DNA from: Clostridium sp. DSM 17811
GTDB taxonomy: Bacteria > Bacillota > Clostridia > Clostridiales > Clostridiaceae
Assembly: GCF_018861905.1 (NCBI RefSeq)
Contig: NZ_JAHLDU010000022.1
Location: forward strand, 1 to 62,616
Reading direction: 5' to 3'
Length of the DNA stretch: 62,616 nucleotides
How positions within the stretch are numbered: the first letter of the stretch is position 1; every line of letters starts with the position of its first letter. Under the pieces are notes generated by a model. The model saw only the letters and a list, made by a program, of their open reading frames with translations, was not told the origin of the DNA and did no database searches. A program made the translations under genes and the position numbers. Positions 18,014 to 27,985 of this stretch are shown one piece after another.

Positions 18014-20389
18014 TTAATATTTTCCAAACTCTTCATTACTCAATGATATTTTGGGTTTGTTTTTAGCTACTGCCACCTCATCATAAGCAAGTGATTTATT
18101 TTTAAAACGAGTTTGATTCTTTCGTGATCCTAAAGATACTTCATTATAATTTGAAGCCATTCCTCTTTTTAGATTAAATTTCCCTACCATGCTCTTAAGT
18201 AATGAAGCTTGGCTTGATAGCTCCTCACTAGATGCGGCGCTTTCCTCTGCAGTTGCTGAATTAGTTTGAACAACATCTGAAACTTGCTCTATGCCCTTAT
18301 TTATCTGATATATCGCAGTTGCTTGCTCATTTGAAGCCGCTGCTATTTCCCCAACTAAAGTAGCCGCCTTAGATACACCTACAACTATTTCATCAAGAGA
18401 TTCTGCAGTATCATTAGCAATTTTTGTTCCATTCTCCACTTTCTTAATAGACCCTTCAATTAAATCTGCAGTTTCCTTAGCTGCATTAGTACTTCTTGCT
18501 GCAAGATTTCTTACTTCCTCTGCTACTACCGCAAACCCTTTACCATGTTGTCCTGCTCTTGCTGCTTCAACTGCAGCGTTTAATGCTAACATATTAGTTT
18601 GAAAAGCAATATCATCAATAACTTTAATAATTTTTGAAATATTAGAGGATGACTCATTTATATCCCCCATAGATTTAAGCAGCTCTTTCATATGAGAATT
18701 TCCAAGTACTGCTCCTTCTTTAGCATTAAGTGCCAATTCATTTGCTTGACTAGCATTAACTGCATTTTGTTTAGTCTGAGCTGCTACTTGTGTTATTGAA
18801 GCAGTTAATTCTTCTATTGAGCTTGCTTGTTCTGTGGTTCCCTGTGATAAGGCCTGACTACCATCAGATACTTGGTTAGATCCAGATAAAACCTCATCAG
18901 ATGCGTCAGTAATACTTCCTAATAGTTCATTAAAAGCCTCTAAAGTATGGTTCAGAGAATCCTTTATAACTAAATAACTACCTTGATAATTACCATTCAT
19001 ATTAACAGCTAAGTCTCCATTTGCCATTTTTTCCAATACACCGGCAGCCTCATTAATTGGCTCTTCCATAGCATCCAGTGCCTTATTAAATCCATCTATA
19101 ACTTCACGATATCCACCCTTAAATTTTGAGGAATCCCCTCTTGTCTCAAGATCACCTCTTGATGCGCAGTCTGCTATCATACCTGCTTCTGCTACAAGAT
19201 CTTGAATTGTTGACATCATTACTATCATTGAAGGCATTAATTCATCGTTCTCAGACCTTTTGCCAACACTTATAAGTCCTTCAAGCCCTTTTATATCGCC
19301 AACAGATATTTCCACTAACAATTTTACTACAGCTGAAATCCTAGCATGAACAGAATTAATATCTTCTGCAAAGTCCTTCATAGCGCCTTTATAAGAGCCC
19401 GTCATACTCAAAGTATGATCATTTAATGCCATCTTTGCTAGTACTCTTCTAGATTCATTAATTGGCTCAGTAATTGTATCAAGAGTACTATTTACTCCTT
19501 CTACTATTTTTCTGTAATCCCCACTGTGTTTAGATATGTCCGCTCTTGTATCTAAATTACCCGCTACTGCTGCATCTGCTAGCATATTTGCATCACTTGT
19601 AAGTGATTTTATAGCTACAATTATTTTTTCAAATACTTTTGCTAAATCCCCCACTTCATCCTTAGTATTTATATCTACCTCAACATTTAGGTTACCTTCT
19701 GAAATATTATCTGCAGCTATTAGTAGTTTTTTAATTGAATTTCCTATTATCCTTGATATAAAATGCCCAAGTAATAACGATAAAATCACTGACAATGCAA
19801 CGCTAATAATAAGTATTACTATTATTCGATTAGAAGAATTTTGTGCATCCTTAGTTAGTTGACTTCCAATTGTTAAATTCTGCTCTATATTGTCATCAAT
19901 ATTTTTTGCTGCTATTTCCCCGAGTGTTCCAGCTTCACTCTTTAATAATATATAGGCTTCTGCATTTTTATTATTAATAGCTAATGTTATAACCTTATCC
20001 CGAGAAGTGTTATAATCACTTATTGATTTTTCTAATTTAGCATAGTTTAAAAGTTCATCTTGAGTTTTTTCAGTTTTTTTAAACTCCGTCATATATTTCA
20101 CTATTATTTCATCATTTACAACTATTTGATCTTGATATTTTTTATAATTAGTATCCTTAGTTTCTATTATAAGGTCCCTTGCAACTGTTCTAGTTTTTTG
20201 AAATGCTTCAGATATAAACCCTAATTCACCTTGTGAATTCCCATAATTAGTTATGATATTTTCCGATTTTGCTTGTGTTGCCTTAAGGCTAAAAATACCA
20301 ACTATCCCTATTGAACCCGCAAGTACTGCAACTATAATAAATCCAAACGTTAACTTTTTACTAAGTTTCATATTATAAAACCACTGCAC
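18014..20389 (-). CDS. methyl-accepting chemotaxis protein with extended poly-HAMP region
   Basis: 791 residues from a GTG start with GAGGGGG eight nt upstream. TM1 is about 12-33, a four-helix-type ectodomain runs to about 190, and TM2 is about 191-213. Several HAMP-like units fill about 215-525, marked by repeated GDLETRGD/GNLDTRAD and NGDLAVNMNGNYQG motifs. The signalling domain (about 525-755) contains AFQTNMLALNAAVEAARAG and the tail ends SLSNEEFGKY. The signalling half closely matches the MCP at 13072-15294, with an identical 41-nt block at 18261-18301. It lies between cheY and cheA. The ligand is unknown. Confidence 0.93.
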   Translation of the reverse strand: MQWFYNMKLSKKLTFGFIIVAVLAGSIGIVGIFSLKATQAKSENIITNYGNSQGELGFISEAFQKTRTVARDLIIETKDTNYKKYQDQIVVNDEIIVKYMTEFKKTEKTQDELLNYAKLEKSISDYNTSRDKVITLAINNKNAEAYILLKSEAGTLGEIAAKNIDDNIEQNLTIGSQLTKDAQNSSNRIIVILIISVALSVILSLLLGHFISRIIGNSIKKLLIAADNISEGNLNVEVDINTKDEVGDLAKVFEKIIVAIKSLTSDANMLADAAVAGNLDTRADISKHSGDYRKIVEGVNSTLDTITEPINESRRVLAKMALNDHTLSMTGSYKGAMKDFAEDINSVHARISAVVKLLVEISVGDIKGLEGLISVGKRSENDELMPSMIVMMSTIQDLVAEAGMIADCASRGDLETRGDSSKFKGGYREVIDGFNKALDAMEEPINEAAGVLEKMANGDLAVNMNGNYQGSYLVIKDSLNHTLEAFNELLGSITDASDEVLSGSNQVSDGSQALSQGTTEQASSIEELTASITQVAAQTKQNAVNASQANELALNAKEGAVLGNSHMKELLKSMGDINESSSNISKIIKVIDDIAFQTNMLALNAAVEAARAGQHGKGFAVVAEEVRNLAARSTNAAKETADLIEGSIKKVENGTKIANDTAESLDEIVVGVSKAATLVGEIAAASNEQATAIYQINKGIEQVSDVVQTNSATAEESAASSEELSSQASLLKSMVGKFNLKRGMASNYNEVSLGSRKNQTRFKNKSLAYDEVAVAKNKPKISLSNEEFGKY

Positions 20390-20453
20390 AGTCTATTCCC
20401 CCTCAATTATCCATGTTTGTGAAATTTTTCACTTTTAAAGGCTGATAATTCTA

Positions 20454-20807
20454 TTAGAATTTACTAAAAGCTTTTGTAATTGTTTCCTGAGTAAAAGGTT
20501 TTATTACAAACCCCATTGCACCTGAAATTATAGCTTCTCTAACAATCGACTCTTGCCCCATAGCAGATATCATAATAACTTTAGCATTTTTATCAAACGC
20601 CTTTATATTCTTTAATGCGGCAAGCCCATCCATTATTGGCATTGTAATATCAAGAGTTATGATATCCGGTTTAAGAATCTTATATTTTTCTATCGCTACT
20701 AATCCATTTTCAGCCTCTCCAACTATTTCGAATCCACACTTTTCAAGCATACTTTTCAATGACATCCTCATAAATGTTGCATCATCTGTAATTAAAACTC
20801 TCTTCAT
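20454..20807 (-). CDS. cheY: chemotaxis response regulator
   Basis: 117-residue single receiver domain. RVLITDDATF carries the acidic pocket, TLDITMPIMDG the phosphoacceptor Asp53, MISAMGQ the conserved Thr/Ser position (Ser) and VIKPFT the Lys. The start ATG at 20805-20807 is preferred because GTGGGGGATGG is correctly spaced; the ATG three codons upstream abuts the SD. Phospho-CheY binds the flagellar switch. It is the first gene of the seven-gene operon; no cheC, cheD or cheX is present here. Confidence 0.93.
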   Translation of the reverse strand: MKRVLITDDATFMRMSLKSMLEKCGFEIVGEAENGLVAIEKYKILKPDIITLDITMPIMDGLAALKNIKAFDKNAKVIMISAMGQESIVREAIISGAMGFVIKPFTQETITKAFSKF

Positions 20808-20921
20808 AAAATCCATCCCCCACTAAATATTTATTATACTTTCAACATTTTTTCCTTTTTATTGTATATATTTCTACACAAAATACATCCATATTAATTG
20901 CAATTAACTACTATTACTCTT

Positions 20922-20949
20922 ATTATATAGTTATACTGACATATTTCAA
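20922..20949 (-). promoter_or_regulatory. probable promoter of the chemotaxis operon
   Basis: On the minus strand TTGAAA (complement of 20944-20949), a 16-nt spacer and TATAAT (complement of 20922-20927) lie about 115 nt upstream of cheY. It looks sigma-A-like; no sigma-D-type site (TAAA/GCCGATAA) was seen. Confidence 0.5.
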
Positions 20950-21212
20950 CATATATCCAAACCTAAATTCCTTTATAATTCATCATTTGTTTACAACTTC
21001 TTATAATGATTTACCATCATCATATTCACTTATTCAGTAAAATATATTGAAAATTATAATTATTTTTATATTTTTTTACATTTGTTCCTAATTTATGTTT
21101 GAAAGTGTTTTCCATTATAATGCATGTAATCGTTTTAAACCGATTGCATTTACTAATATATATAGGAACTTTTGTTAAATCCCCCTCTGTAGTGCTGAAA
21201 TATTATAATAAA
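20950..21212. other. gene-free AT-rich stretch upstream of the chemotaxis promoter
   Basis: No ORF, RNA motif or clear repeat was recognised between the che promoter and the long terminator of the next gene. Confidence 0.3.
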
Positions 21213-21308
21213 AAATAAGCAAGTTAATTAAAATGGCACCTACAGACTAAACACTTTAAAAAGTATATTAGCTATAGGTACCAGTTTAAATTTTCTGCTT
21301 ATTTTATA
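21213..21308 (-). terminator. long imperfect terminator hairpin of the MCP gene at 21.3-23.5 kb
   Basis: On the minus strand AAATAAGCA...GGTACCTA pairs imperfectly over about 30 bp with TAGGTGCC...TGCTTATTT, followed by a T-run. It begins at the stop codon of the MCP gene. Confidence 0.6.
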
Positions 21309-23482
21309 TTAAATGCATTTACAATTTCATTTAGATTGCCAGCTGAATGCGAAAGTATTTTTGATGCTTGTTCAACTTGTTTTGTTTGTTTTAAAGTAGA
21401 ACTTATTAATTCTGAAACTATTTCACTCCTATCACTATTTTTAGAAGTATCCTTATCAATCTTAGCTGCAAATTCACCAATATTTTCTTTTATCACACTT
21501 ATTTCATCTGCTTGAAGTTTAATTAGCTTTGTAATTGACTGAACATCAATAGTTACAAGTGTAATTTCGCTTTGAATCTTGTTAAAAGCTTTCATAGATT
21601 CAGAGACATTCCCACTTTCTTCCTCTATCTTTGTGCCTATGCTACGCACATTATTTATTGTAATTTCTGTTTCTTTTTGAAGTGAGGAGATAAGTCTTCC
21701 AATGGATACTACAGCTTCTGCGGATCCACTTGCAAGTTTTGATACCTCTTGTGCAACAACATTAAACCCTTTGCCAGCTTCACCTGCACGAGCAGATTCT
21801 ATGGATGCATTTAATGCTAACATATGCGTTTGGTTACTAATACCACTTATTACACTAGTTACTTCTGTAATTTCCTCTGAATATTTTTGTAAAACGCTTA
21901 TACTCTTAAGTGTATCTTTCATACCAGCTTCTAAATCCTTCATGCTAATAATAACATCTTTAGACACCTGCGTACTTGAATTAGCATAATCATTAGTGTC
22001 TTGTATTTTAACACTTACATTTGTAATTAATTCATTCATATCATTAATTGAGTCTGAAATATGGTTAAAATTATCATTTGTACCTTTGAAGATTTCATTT
22101 TGTTTCTTTGATGAAGATAAAAAATGAGATATAGATTTTTCTATGGTACTCGTATTTTTTTGAACATTTTCAGACAATGCAAGCAGTGAATAAGCAGACC
22201 CAGATGAATCTTTTGAAGCTCTTCCCATTCTCTTAATAATTGTCATCTGATTATTAACGAATTTATTAAACCATGTCGCAAGATCTCCAATTTCATCATT
22301 TGATAGTTTACCAACTCTAAGCGTTAGATCCCCCTCACCTTCAGCTATTTCTTTCAAAATAGAAATGGTTGAATTTAATGGTTTAACTACTAATTTTTTT
22401 ATAGTGTAACTTAAAAATAAAGAGATAAGAATCCATACCAATACTAATCTTGGCAGTGCATATGAATTATTAGATAATGACAATAAATAATTTCCAAATA
22501 TAAATACTGCACTTACAAGTCCTGATAACAGTGGTAACTTAAAGTTTAAGCTCTTAAAGTTATAAATTTCAGAAATATCACCTTCACACATCATACCCCA
22601 CGTTTCACCACAATTAGGAGGTTCTATAATTATACCTTTTCCACCAACTAATATATGTCTATAATCAGGATAGCCTGGCCATGTATTTAGATTTTCTCCA
22701 TTTTCAACAGTATTTTTAACTCCAAGATGTAATTCTGAACTTTCAGGATCATTAAAAATAATTTCAAATTCTGTGTGTTTTTCTATTTTTATACTACCCC
22801 ACTTTTTTGTTTTTATACCTTGCTTTAAGTTCTCTCCTAAAGTAAAAGTATCGTCTTCAAAACGACTTCTAGAAATCGCTGTACCCATTGGAACTTTTCT
22901 ATTTGATTTCAGCATAAAAATGTAATTATCTCCGGATTCCTTATAGATATGTGTATCCTCATCTTGTATAACATCCGACATTACATCATTAGGAATTCTA
23001 CCACAAAGTACACCTTTTCTACCATTATGTTTATTCTCAAAAGGCAAGGAGAACATTAAAGTAACCTCATCAGAAAATTCAGAATTAAAGTTTCCAATTT
23101 GCTGAGTATCAATGTCAATGTAGGGACCATACATCAGAGGTTTATTTTCCATTCCCTCAATAAAATTAGGAAGAGATTTCATTTCTTTTTTCAGATTCAA
23201 TGTTGACGTAGATATAATATTAACTCCATCCTTATTAAGGATGAATAATTCTGAAAAATCTTGAAATCGCAACCTTTTTTTCTCTAATAATTTTGTTAAT
23301 TCCTTAAAATCAATTTCATTTTCATCAAAATAAGCCAAAAGGGAGTCCCTTGTAAGTTCAAGCGCAATCCAAGTATCTTTAAACCAAGTTTCCAAAGCTT
23401 TTTTCCTTCCTTTAGCAATCCCTTCGAATATTTTTTCTGAATTTATTCTCAATCTTTTATTGTGAAAATTTGAAAAAATCAT
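21299..23482 (-). CDS. chemoreceptor-like MCP with an apparently cytoplasmic N-terminal sensor
   Basis: 727 residues. Residues 1-320 are hydrophilic with no N-terminal TM and resemble a Cache-like fold ([18 protein letters not shown], then [11 protein letters not shown]). Two TM helices come only at about 322-372 ([37 protein letters not shown]), followed by HAMP, helices and an MCP signalling domain with [20 protein letters not shown] (His-Met where Asn-Met or Asn-Leu is usual). This topology would put the sensor in the cytosol and the TM hairpin in the middle. The SD is GGGGGGATATT. It is monocistronic, just upstream of the che operon on the same strand. Confidence 0.85.
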   Translation of the reverse strand: MIFSNFHNKRLRINSEKIFEGIAKGRKKALETWFKDTWIALELTRDSLLAYFDENEIDFKELTKLLEKKRLRFQDFSELFILNKDGVNIISTSTLNLKKEMKSLPNFIEGMENKPLMYGPYIDIDTQQIGNFNSEFSDEVTLMFSLPFENKHNGRKGVLCGRIPNDVMSDVIQDEDTHIYKESGDNYIFMLKSNRKVPMGTAISRSRFEDDTFTLGENLKQGIKTKKWGSIKIEKHTEFEIIFNDPESSELHLGVKNTVENGENLNTWPGYPDYRHILVGGKGIIIEPPNCGETWGMMCEGDISEIYNFKSLNFKLPLLSGLVSAVFIFGNYLLSLSNNSYALPRLVLVWILISLFLSYTIKKLVVKPLNSTISILKEIAEGEGDLTLRVGKLSNDEIGDLATWFNKFVNNQMTIIKRMGRASKDSSGSAYSLLALSENVQKNTSTIEKSISHFLSSSKKQNEIFKGTNDNFNHISDSINDMNELITNVSVKIQDTNDYANSSTQVSKDVIISMKDLEAGMKDTLKSISVLQKYSEEITEVTSVISGISNQTHMLALNASIESARAGEAGKGFNVVAQEVSKLASGSAEAVVSIGRLISSLQKETEITINNVRSIGTKIEEESGNVSESMKAFNKIQSEITLVTIDVQSITKLIKLQADEISVIKENIGEFAAKIDKDTSKNSDRSEIVSELISSTLKQTKQVEQASKILSHSAGNLNEIVNAFNIK

Positions 23483-23707
23483 AATATCCCCCCATAATCT
23501 TTAGTTTAAATTATATATGTTTCTAATTGTACAATAAAATGTAAAATTCATCAATAAAAATTTCCAATAAGTCCTTATATTTACTCATTAATATGATTAA
23601 TATGTTTAATATTGTACATATATCCAGTTTAGGTGTAGTAATTGCAAAAAAAACATATGGAGGTATCTACAGGACTCAAAAGTTTATTAGCAAATATAAA
23701 ACTTAAT

Positions 23708-23759
23708 AAAAAGAAGAATAACATCTTTGCCCTTATGGCAATTTGTTATCCTTCTTTTT
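23708..23759 (-). terminator. terminator of the BcrA-like ABC operon
   Basis: Arms 23708-23723 and 23744-23759 (AAAAAGAAGRATAACA type) pair and end in a T-run on the minus strand. The rest of 23483-23837 shows no gene. Confidence 0.7.
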
Positions 23760-23837
23760 AATTTTTCATTATTATCTTTTAAAATATCTATACTTACCAT
23801 TTCATCCTTAAGGATTCAATCATTTTTCTTAAAATAT

Positions 23838-24830
23838 TTAAATGTCTCGTTTTTCAAAAACATAATAACCCACAAAAGCGAATATTATGGAATATATAAT
23901 GGATAAACCTAAAGCAAAAGCAAGTGTTGTTCCACCAATAGATGAGCCTAAAGTAACATATCTAGAGAAATTAGACATTCCAAGTGGAAGATATTTACCC
24001 CAACTAAAATACATAGCTACCATATTTATTATAGAACTACCAACGAAAAGCAAAAACAGTGAAAATCCTGTAGCTATTGATCGAGAACGAGATATTGCTG
24101 AAATTGCGAACGCTATTATTACATATACAAGTACTTGAACATAATCAAGTAAAAATACAATAATTGTTTTTAATGCGGCCGGAATATACATTATACTACT
24201 ACTTGTCCATAACATTTCCTTAGCACCTATTCCATTGAACCCAAATAATACTCCCATCATTATAAAGTTCAATAAAAATGTTGCTACCAAAAGTTCAAGG
24301 CCATAAATTATTGTAGCTACTAATTTTGCAGAAAGAATTTCATAACGTTTATAAGGCCTTGATATCATCATTTTCATTGTACCTTCTGAAAATTCGCCTG
24401 CAACTAAGGCTGAACACGCTATTATTACAAAAAGCGCAATAAGTCCACTATAACCAGCATTAGCAGAAAACTCTGTACTTCTTGTCCAAACACTCTTTTG
24501 TGATTCTGGTTTTATATTATTACTAATTCTGTACTCACCTTCAGCGATCCCCTTTTTAAGTGATCCCGTAAATGCTTTTTCCACATTTTTCTTACCATCC
24601 TCAGCCTGTTTTAACTGAACTTTTTGAAGTACCACATTAGCTTGCAATTCTTGTTTCCAATTTTGCGAAACCTTTACTTCATTTGGAACCTTCTGAGATA
24701 CAGTATAATATTTATAAATACCCGCTGCTGCCAATATAAGTATAATCATTATTAAAAACATTACTTTCGCAGAAACTCTTTTCCACAATTTTGTATTTTC
24801 TATTGAAACAAGTGTAAAAAAACTACCCAT
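23838..24830 (-). CDS. ABC-2 type exporter permease
   Basis: 330 residues. A TM helix follows the N-terminus (VMFLIMIILILAAAGIYKYY), then an extracellular helical segment of about 85 residues and five more hydrophobic stretches. GEFSEGTMKMMISRPYKRYEILSAKL is the coupling-helix region typical of BcrB/NatB-like ABC-2 permeases (quoted here as GEFSEGTMKMMISRPY plus flank). It should form the membrane channel for the ATPase whose stop codon is 1 nt upstream. The substrate is unknown; neighbouring AgrC/AgrA-type regulators suggest peptide export or immunity. Confidence 0.85.
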   Translation of the reverse strand: MGSFFTLVSIENTKLWKRVSAKVMFLIMIILILAAAGIYKYYTVSQKVPNEVKVSQNWKQELQANVVLQKVQLKQAEDGKKNVEKAFTGSLKKGIAEGEYRISNNIKPESQKSVWTRSTEFSANAGYSGLIALFVIIACSALVAGEFSEGTMKMMISRPYKRYEILSAKLVATIIYGLELLVATFLLNFIMMGVLFGFNGIGAKEMLWTSSSIMYIPAALKTIIVFLLDYVQVLVYVIIAFAISAISRSRSIATGFSLFLLFVGSSIINMVAMYFSWGKYLPLGMSNFSRYVTLGSSIGGTTLAFALGLSIIYSIIFAFVGYYVFEKRDI

Positions 24831-24831
24831 T

Positions 24832-25755
24832 TTATTTGCCCTCCCCTGTAAGCTTCATAAATACATCTTCAAGTGATTGTGTCTCTTGTTTATCCATACC
24901 CAAAATAGCAATACCAGCAGTTGTTAATGTTGTAACTATTTCAGGTATACGCTCCTTGGTTGTTTCAATATGTACTCCATCACCTAATAGACTACTATTT
25001 ATATTAATGCTTGTTAGAAGTGAAACTGCCCTATCATTATCATCAGATTCTAATACAATAATTGTTTTATCATCTTCTTTAGTCATGTTAAGGAGTTCTT
25101 CAACTGATTTTATAGTTATAATTTTACCTTTATTGATTATTCCAACCCGGTCACACATCTGCTGCATTTCTCCTAAAATATGACTAGATACAAGTACTGT
25201 AAGTCCAGTCTCTGATGCCAGCTTTCGAAGTAGCACACGCATTTCCTTAATCCCTGCTGGATCAAGCCCATTTGTAGGTTCATCAAGTATAAGAAGTTTA
25301 GGACTATGTAGTAGTGCTTGGGCAATTCCTAAACGTTGCTTCATACCTAACGAGTAAGTTTTTACTTTGTCATTTATCGCTCTCTCAAGGTCCACAATTT
25401 TTACTACTTCATTGATTCGTGATTCATCTACACCTTCATATATTTTAGCGAATATCTTAAGATTATCCATACCAGACATATATTTATACATGTCTGGATT
25501 TTCAACTATGCACCCAATATTGCGCATTGCTCCTTTAAAATCATCTTTCACCGAGCATCCGCCAACGTAAATACTTCCCTCAGTAATTTTTGATAACCCA
25601 ACAATCATCTTGATAGTAGTAGATTTTCCAGCTCCATTAGGTCCTAGAAACCCAAATATTTCTCCCTTTTTAAGTTCAAAACAAATATCTGAAACTATTG
25701 TACGCTTGCCAATTATTTTTTTAAGATTATCGATTTTTAATACTTCATTAATCAT
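24832..25755 (-). CDS. ABC transporter ATP-binding protein (BcrA-like)
   Basis: 307 residues. Walker A is GFLGPNGAGKSTTIKMI (about 35-51), the signature TYSLGMKQRLGIAQAL, Walker B LLILDEPTNGLDPAG, and the H-loop SSHILGEM. The C-terminal extension of about 80 residues is typical of the BcrA/DrrA group. It energises the ABC-2 permease encoded immediately downstream. It lies about 145 nt after the histidine-kinase gene, and an intrinsic terminator separates them, so expression may start from its own promoter, possibly under the LytTR regulator. Confidence 0.9.
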   Translation of the reverse strand: MINEVLKIDNLKKIIGKRTIVSDICFELKKGEIFGFLGPNGAGKSTTIKMIVGLSKITEGSIYVGGCSVKDDFKGAMRNIGCIVENPDMYKYMSGMDNLKIFAKIYEGVDESRINEVVKIVDLERAINDKVKTYSLGMKQRLGIAQALLHSPKLLILDEPTNGLDPAGIKEMRVLLRKLASETGLTVLVSSHILGEMQQMCDRVGIINKGKIITIKSVEELLNMTKEDDKTIIVLESDDNDRAVSLLTSININSSLLGDGVHIETTKERIPEIVTTLTTAGIAILGMDKQETQSLEDVFMKLTGEGK

Positions 25756-25864
25756 AATATGCCTCCTTTTGTAACTTCACCTTTAAATTTTACTATACTT
25801 TTTATATAAAACAAGATAAAATTCCCGTAACGTACATTTTTCCTCATAAACGGAATAAAAAAGC

Positions 25865-25892
25865 AAAAAAAACAGTGCCACCCAAATGGCGA
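25865..25892 (-). terminator. terminator after the AgrC-like gene, inside a repeated element
   Basis: On the minus strand CGCCA-TTTGGG-TGGCA is followed by CTG and eight T. The same GCCA/TGGGTGGCAC motif recurs at 27986-28020 (see findings). Confidence 0.65.
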
Positions 25893-25900
25893 GTTGAAAA

Positions 25901-27211
25901 TCAAGAACTTATTTTACTTATCTTCGAGTTTTTACTTCTTTTAGATATTTGGTTAAATGACATTTTAAAAACAGTATAATCATCTTCAAATGATAGTTGA
26001 ATATCACTACCCTTTTTTTTAGCTATTTCTTTAATATTGAAAAGACCATAACCTCTATTATCACCTTTTTTAGTTGAAAATCCTCTTTTAAATATATTTT
26101 CTATATTATCTGGTTTTATTGTTCTTCCACTATTCTTAACCTCTACAATATTATCATTTCCTTCTTCACATATATTTAATATAACAGTCTTATCCTTCGT
26201 ACCATTTTTAACAGCTTGAAAAGCATTATCAAGCAGATTATTTAGTATATCTGAAATTTCATAATCATTCAGACTATTATCCAATGAATTATTTGTAACA
26301 TTAAATAAGAATTTTACATTTAATCTATCTGCATCACAGAGTTTATTGTATATTATAGCTTTTATTATAATATTGTCTATATATATGATATCTTCTATAA
26401 TATCATTTGAATATTTAAGTGACATAATATACTTTCTTAATTCATTTTTAACTTCCTTTTCACTACTTACTTCTACTATTGCATTTATAGTGTTCAAATG
26501 ATTTTTAAAATCATGTTGTCTTCGCCTTGTCTCCTCTACTATATCAAGTAATATAGGCTTGTACATGTTTTGAACTTCTAAAACCTTTTTATCCTCACTT
26601 ATTTTAATAATATAATAATATAAAAATATATTTAACGATATCATCGATACTATAATAAAAATGTATACTAAGAGATTATCTAATATTATGTTTTTATTAT
26701 ATTCCCATATAAATTTAGAAAAGATAATATATAACCCTAAATTAATTGCAAAATAATATAGTATCTTAGAATCCACTTTCATAATTTTCTTTGCTATTTT
26801 ACTAAAGTTACATCTCGTTATAATAATGGCACAAACTAATTCTATCAAAAGAAAAACGATTCTCATTACATATTTTCCAGAATACGGAAATCCAATTAAA
26901 TTTGCACAACTAATTATAATTATTTGTAAAATCATATTTATACACGATAATACAATCAATTCTACTATTGTCCTCATATATGATCTCTTATAAATAATCT
27001 TTATTAAAATTACCATACTCATATACCTAATAAAAAAATCCACATAAACATTTGTTTTGTTTATTATGATAAGTATAATTATTTCTATTAGTATTACAGA
27101 TAAATTCTTTAACAAATTATTTTTGTCCTTAAGACAAAATTGCGACCATAATAACATAAATATAAACAATTCAATAAAACTAACTAAGGCATATTGTAGC
27201 ACAACTATCAT
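25901..27211 (-). CDS. AgrC-like sensor histidine kinase (GHKL, six-TM sensor)
   Basis: 436 residues. Six hydrophobic helices fill about 1-215. The DHp segment RRRQHDFKNHLNTINAI carries the phosphorylated His of the HPK10 family. The GHKL ATPase has N-box LNNLLDNAFQAV, G1 NSGRTI and G2 FKRGFSTKKGDNRGYGLFN. This is the AgrC/VirS architecture, which usually reads cyclic peptide pheromones. The SD is AAAGGAGAG. The regulator gene is 35 nt upstream on the same mRNA. No agrB or agrD was found in the window, so the signal may be a bacteriocin-like peptide or made elsewhere. Confidence 0.87.
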   Translation of the reverse strand: MIVVLQYALVSFIELFIFMLLWSQFCLKDKNNLLKNLSVILIEIIILIIINKTNVYVDFFIRYMSMVILIKIIYKRSYMRTIVELIVLSCINMILQIIIISCANLIGFPYSGKYVMRIVFLLIELVCAIIITRCNFSKIAKKIMKVDSKILYYFAINLGLYIIFSKFIWEYNKNIILDNLLVYIFIIVSMISLNIFLYYYIIKISEDKKVLEVQNMYKPILLDIVEETRRRQHDFKNHLNTINAIVEVSSEKEVKNELRKYIMSLKYSNDIIEDIIYIDNIIIKAIIYNKLCDADRLNVKFLFNVTNNSLDNSLNDYEISDILNNLLDNAFQAVKNGTKDKTVILNICEEGNDNIVEVKNSGRTIKPDNIENIFKRGFSTKKGDNRGYGLFNIKEIAKKKGSDIQLSFEDDYTVFKMSFNQISKRSKNSKISKISS

Positions 27212-27246
27212 ACCATACTCTCCTTTTCATAACAAATTCAATTTAA

Positions 27247-27972
27247 TTACTGAAATTGTTCCATTATCGTATTTTTGAATTTGTAACCTAAAGGAGCATT
27301 TTCATCATAATTTTCGAAATAAATTGCACTCAATTTACTATCCACATTCTCTATCTTCTTTATATAGTTAACGTTCACCGCAAAAGATTTATGACACTGA
27401 ACTATATTATTACAATTTATAATTTTAAGAATTTTACTAAGCGGTAAGTTATTAACTTTAAAAATGCCATTTACTGTATGTATCATACATTTACGAAGAT
27501 ACACCTCTATAAAAATAGTCTCATCAACATATATTTTTACATTGACACCACTTTTAACTTCAATTATTACATATCTTTTTACTTCGGACTTTTCATTTGT
27601 TTTTTCAATATGCGCTTTAAAGTGTTTTGTCATGTTTACTACATCTGACATATTATATGGTTTTAGAATATAATCATAACAATGCACTTCTTTAAATGCC
27701 TTAGTTAAATATTCGACATGAGTTGTTAAGAAAATAATAAAACTAAACTCATATTTTGGTATCTTCCTAATCTCTATTGCGAAATCTACTCCAGATGAAC
27801 TGTTTAAACATATATCCACATAAAAAACATCTATACTATAGATGCTTGTAATTTCCAAAGCCTCATCTTTATCAGCAGATTCATATATATTTATACCTTT
27901 ATCTATTTGCTGTATCATCATTTTCAAACTTTTTCTCTGCAGCATATCATCCTCTACTATTAACACATTCAT
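27247..27972 (-). CDS. AgrA-like LytTR-family response regulator
   Basis: 241 residues. The receiver has MNVLIVEDDM, phosphoacceptor Asp53 in FYVDICLNSSSG, and LKPYNMSDV with the conserved Lys-Pro. The C-terminal LytTR DNA-binding domain (about 135-238) includes CMIHTVNGIFKVNNLPLSK, then CHKSFAVNVNYIKKIE. It should be phosphorylated by the AgrC-like kinase downstream. LytTR proteins bind direct repeats in promoters; the likely target is the adjacent ABC exporter. The SD AAAGGGGAT precedes the ATG. Confidence 0.88.
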   Translation of the reverse strand: MNVLIVEDDMLQRKSLKMMIQQIDKGINIYESADKDEALEITSIYSIDVFYVDICLNSSSGVDFAIEIRKIPKYEFSFIIFLTTHVEYLTKAFKEVHCYDYILKPYNMSDVVNMTKHFKAHIEKTNEKSEVKRYVIIEVKSGVNVKIYVDETIFIEVYLRKCMIHTVNGIFKVNNLPLSKILKIINCNNIVQCHKSFAVNVNYIKKIENVDSKLSAIYFENYDENAPLGYKFKNTIMEQFQ

Positions 27973-27985
27973 TGGTATCCCCTTT

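Noticed and set aside
20950-21212. Riboswitch (c-di-GMP type) before the chemotaxis operon
   Set aside because: No GEMM core was found, and the stretch has no recognisable conserved motif.
23518-23700. Possible small RNA or ORF between the cytosolic-sensor MCP and ABC operons (GGAGG at about 23660)
   Set aside because: No start codon follows the GGAGG-like sequence and no stable structure was seen other than the ABC terminator.
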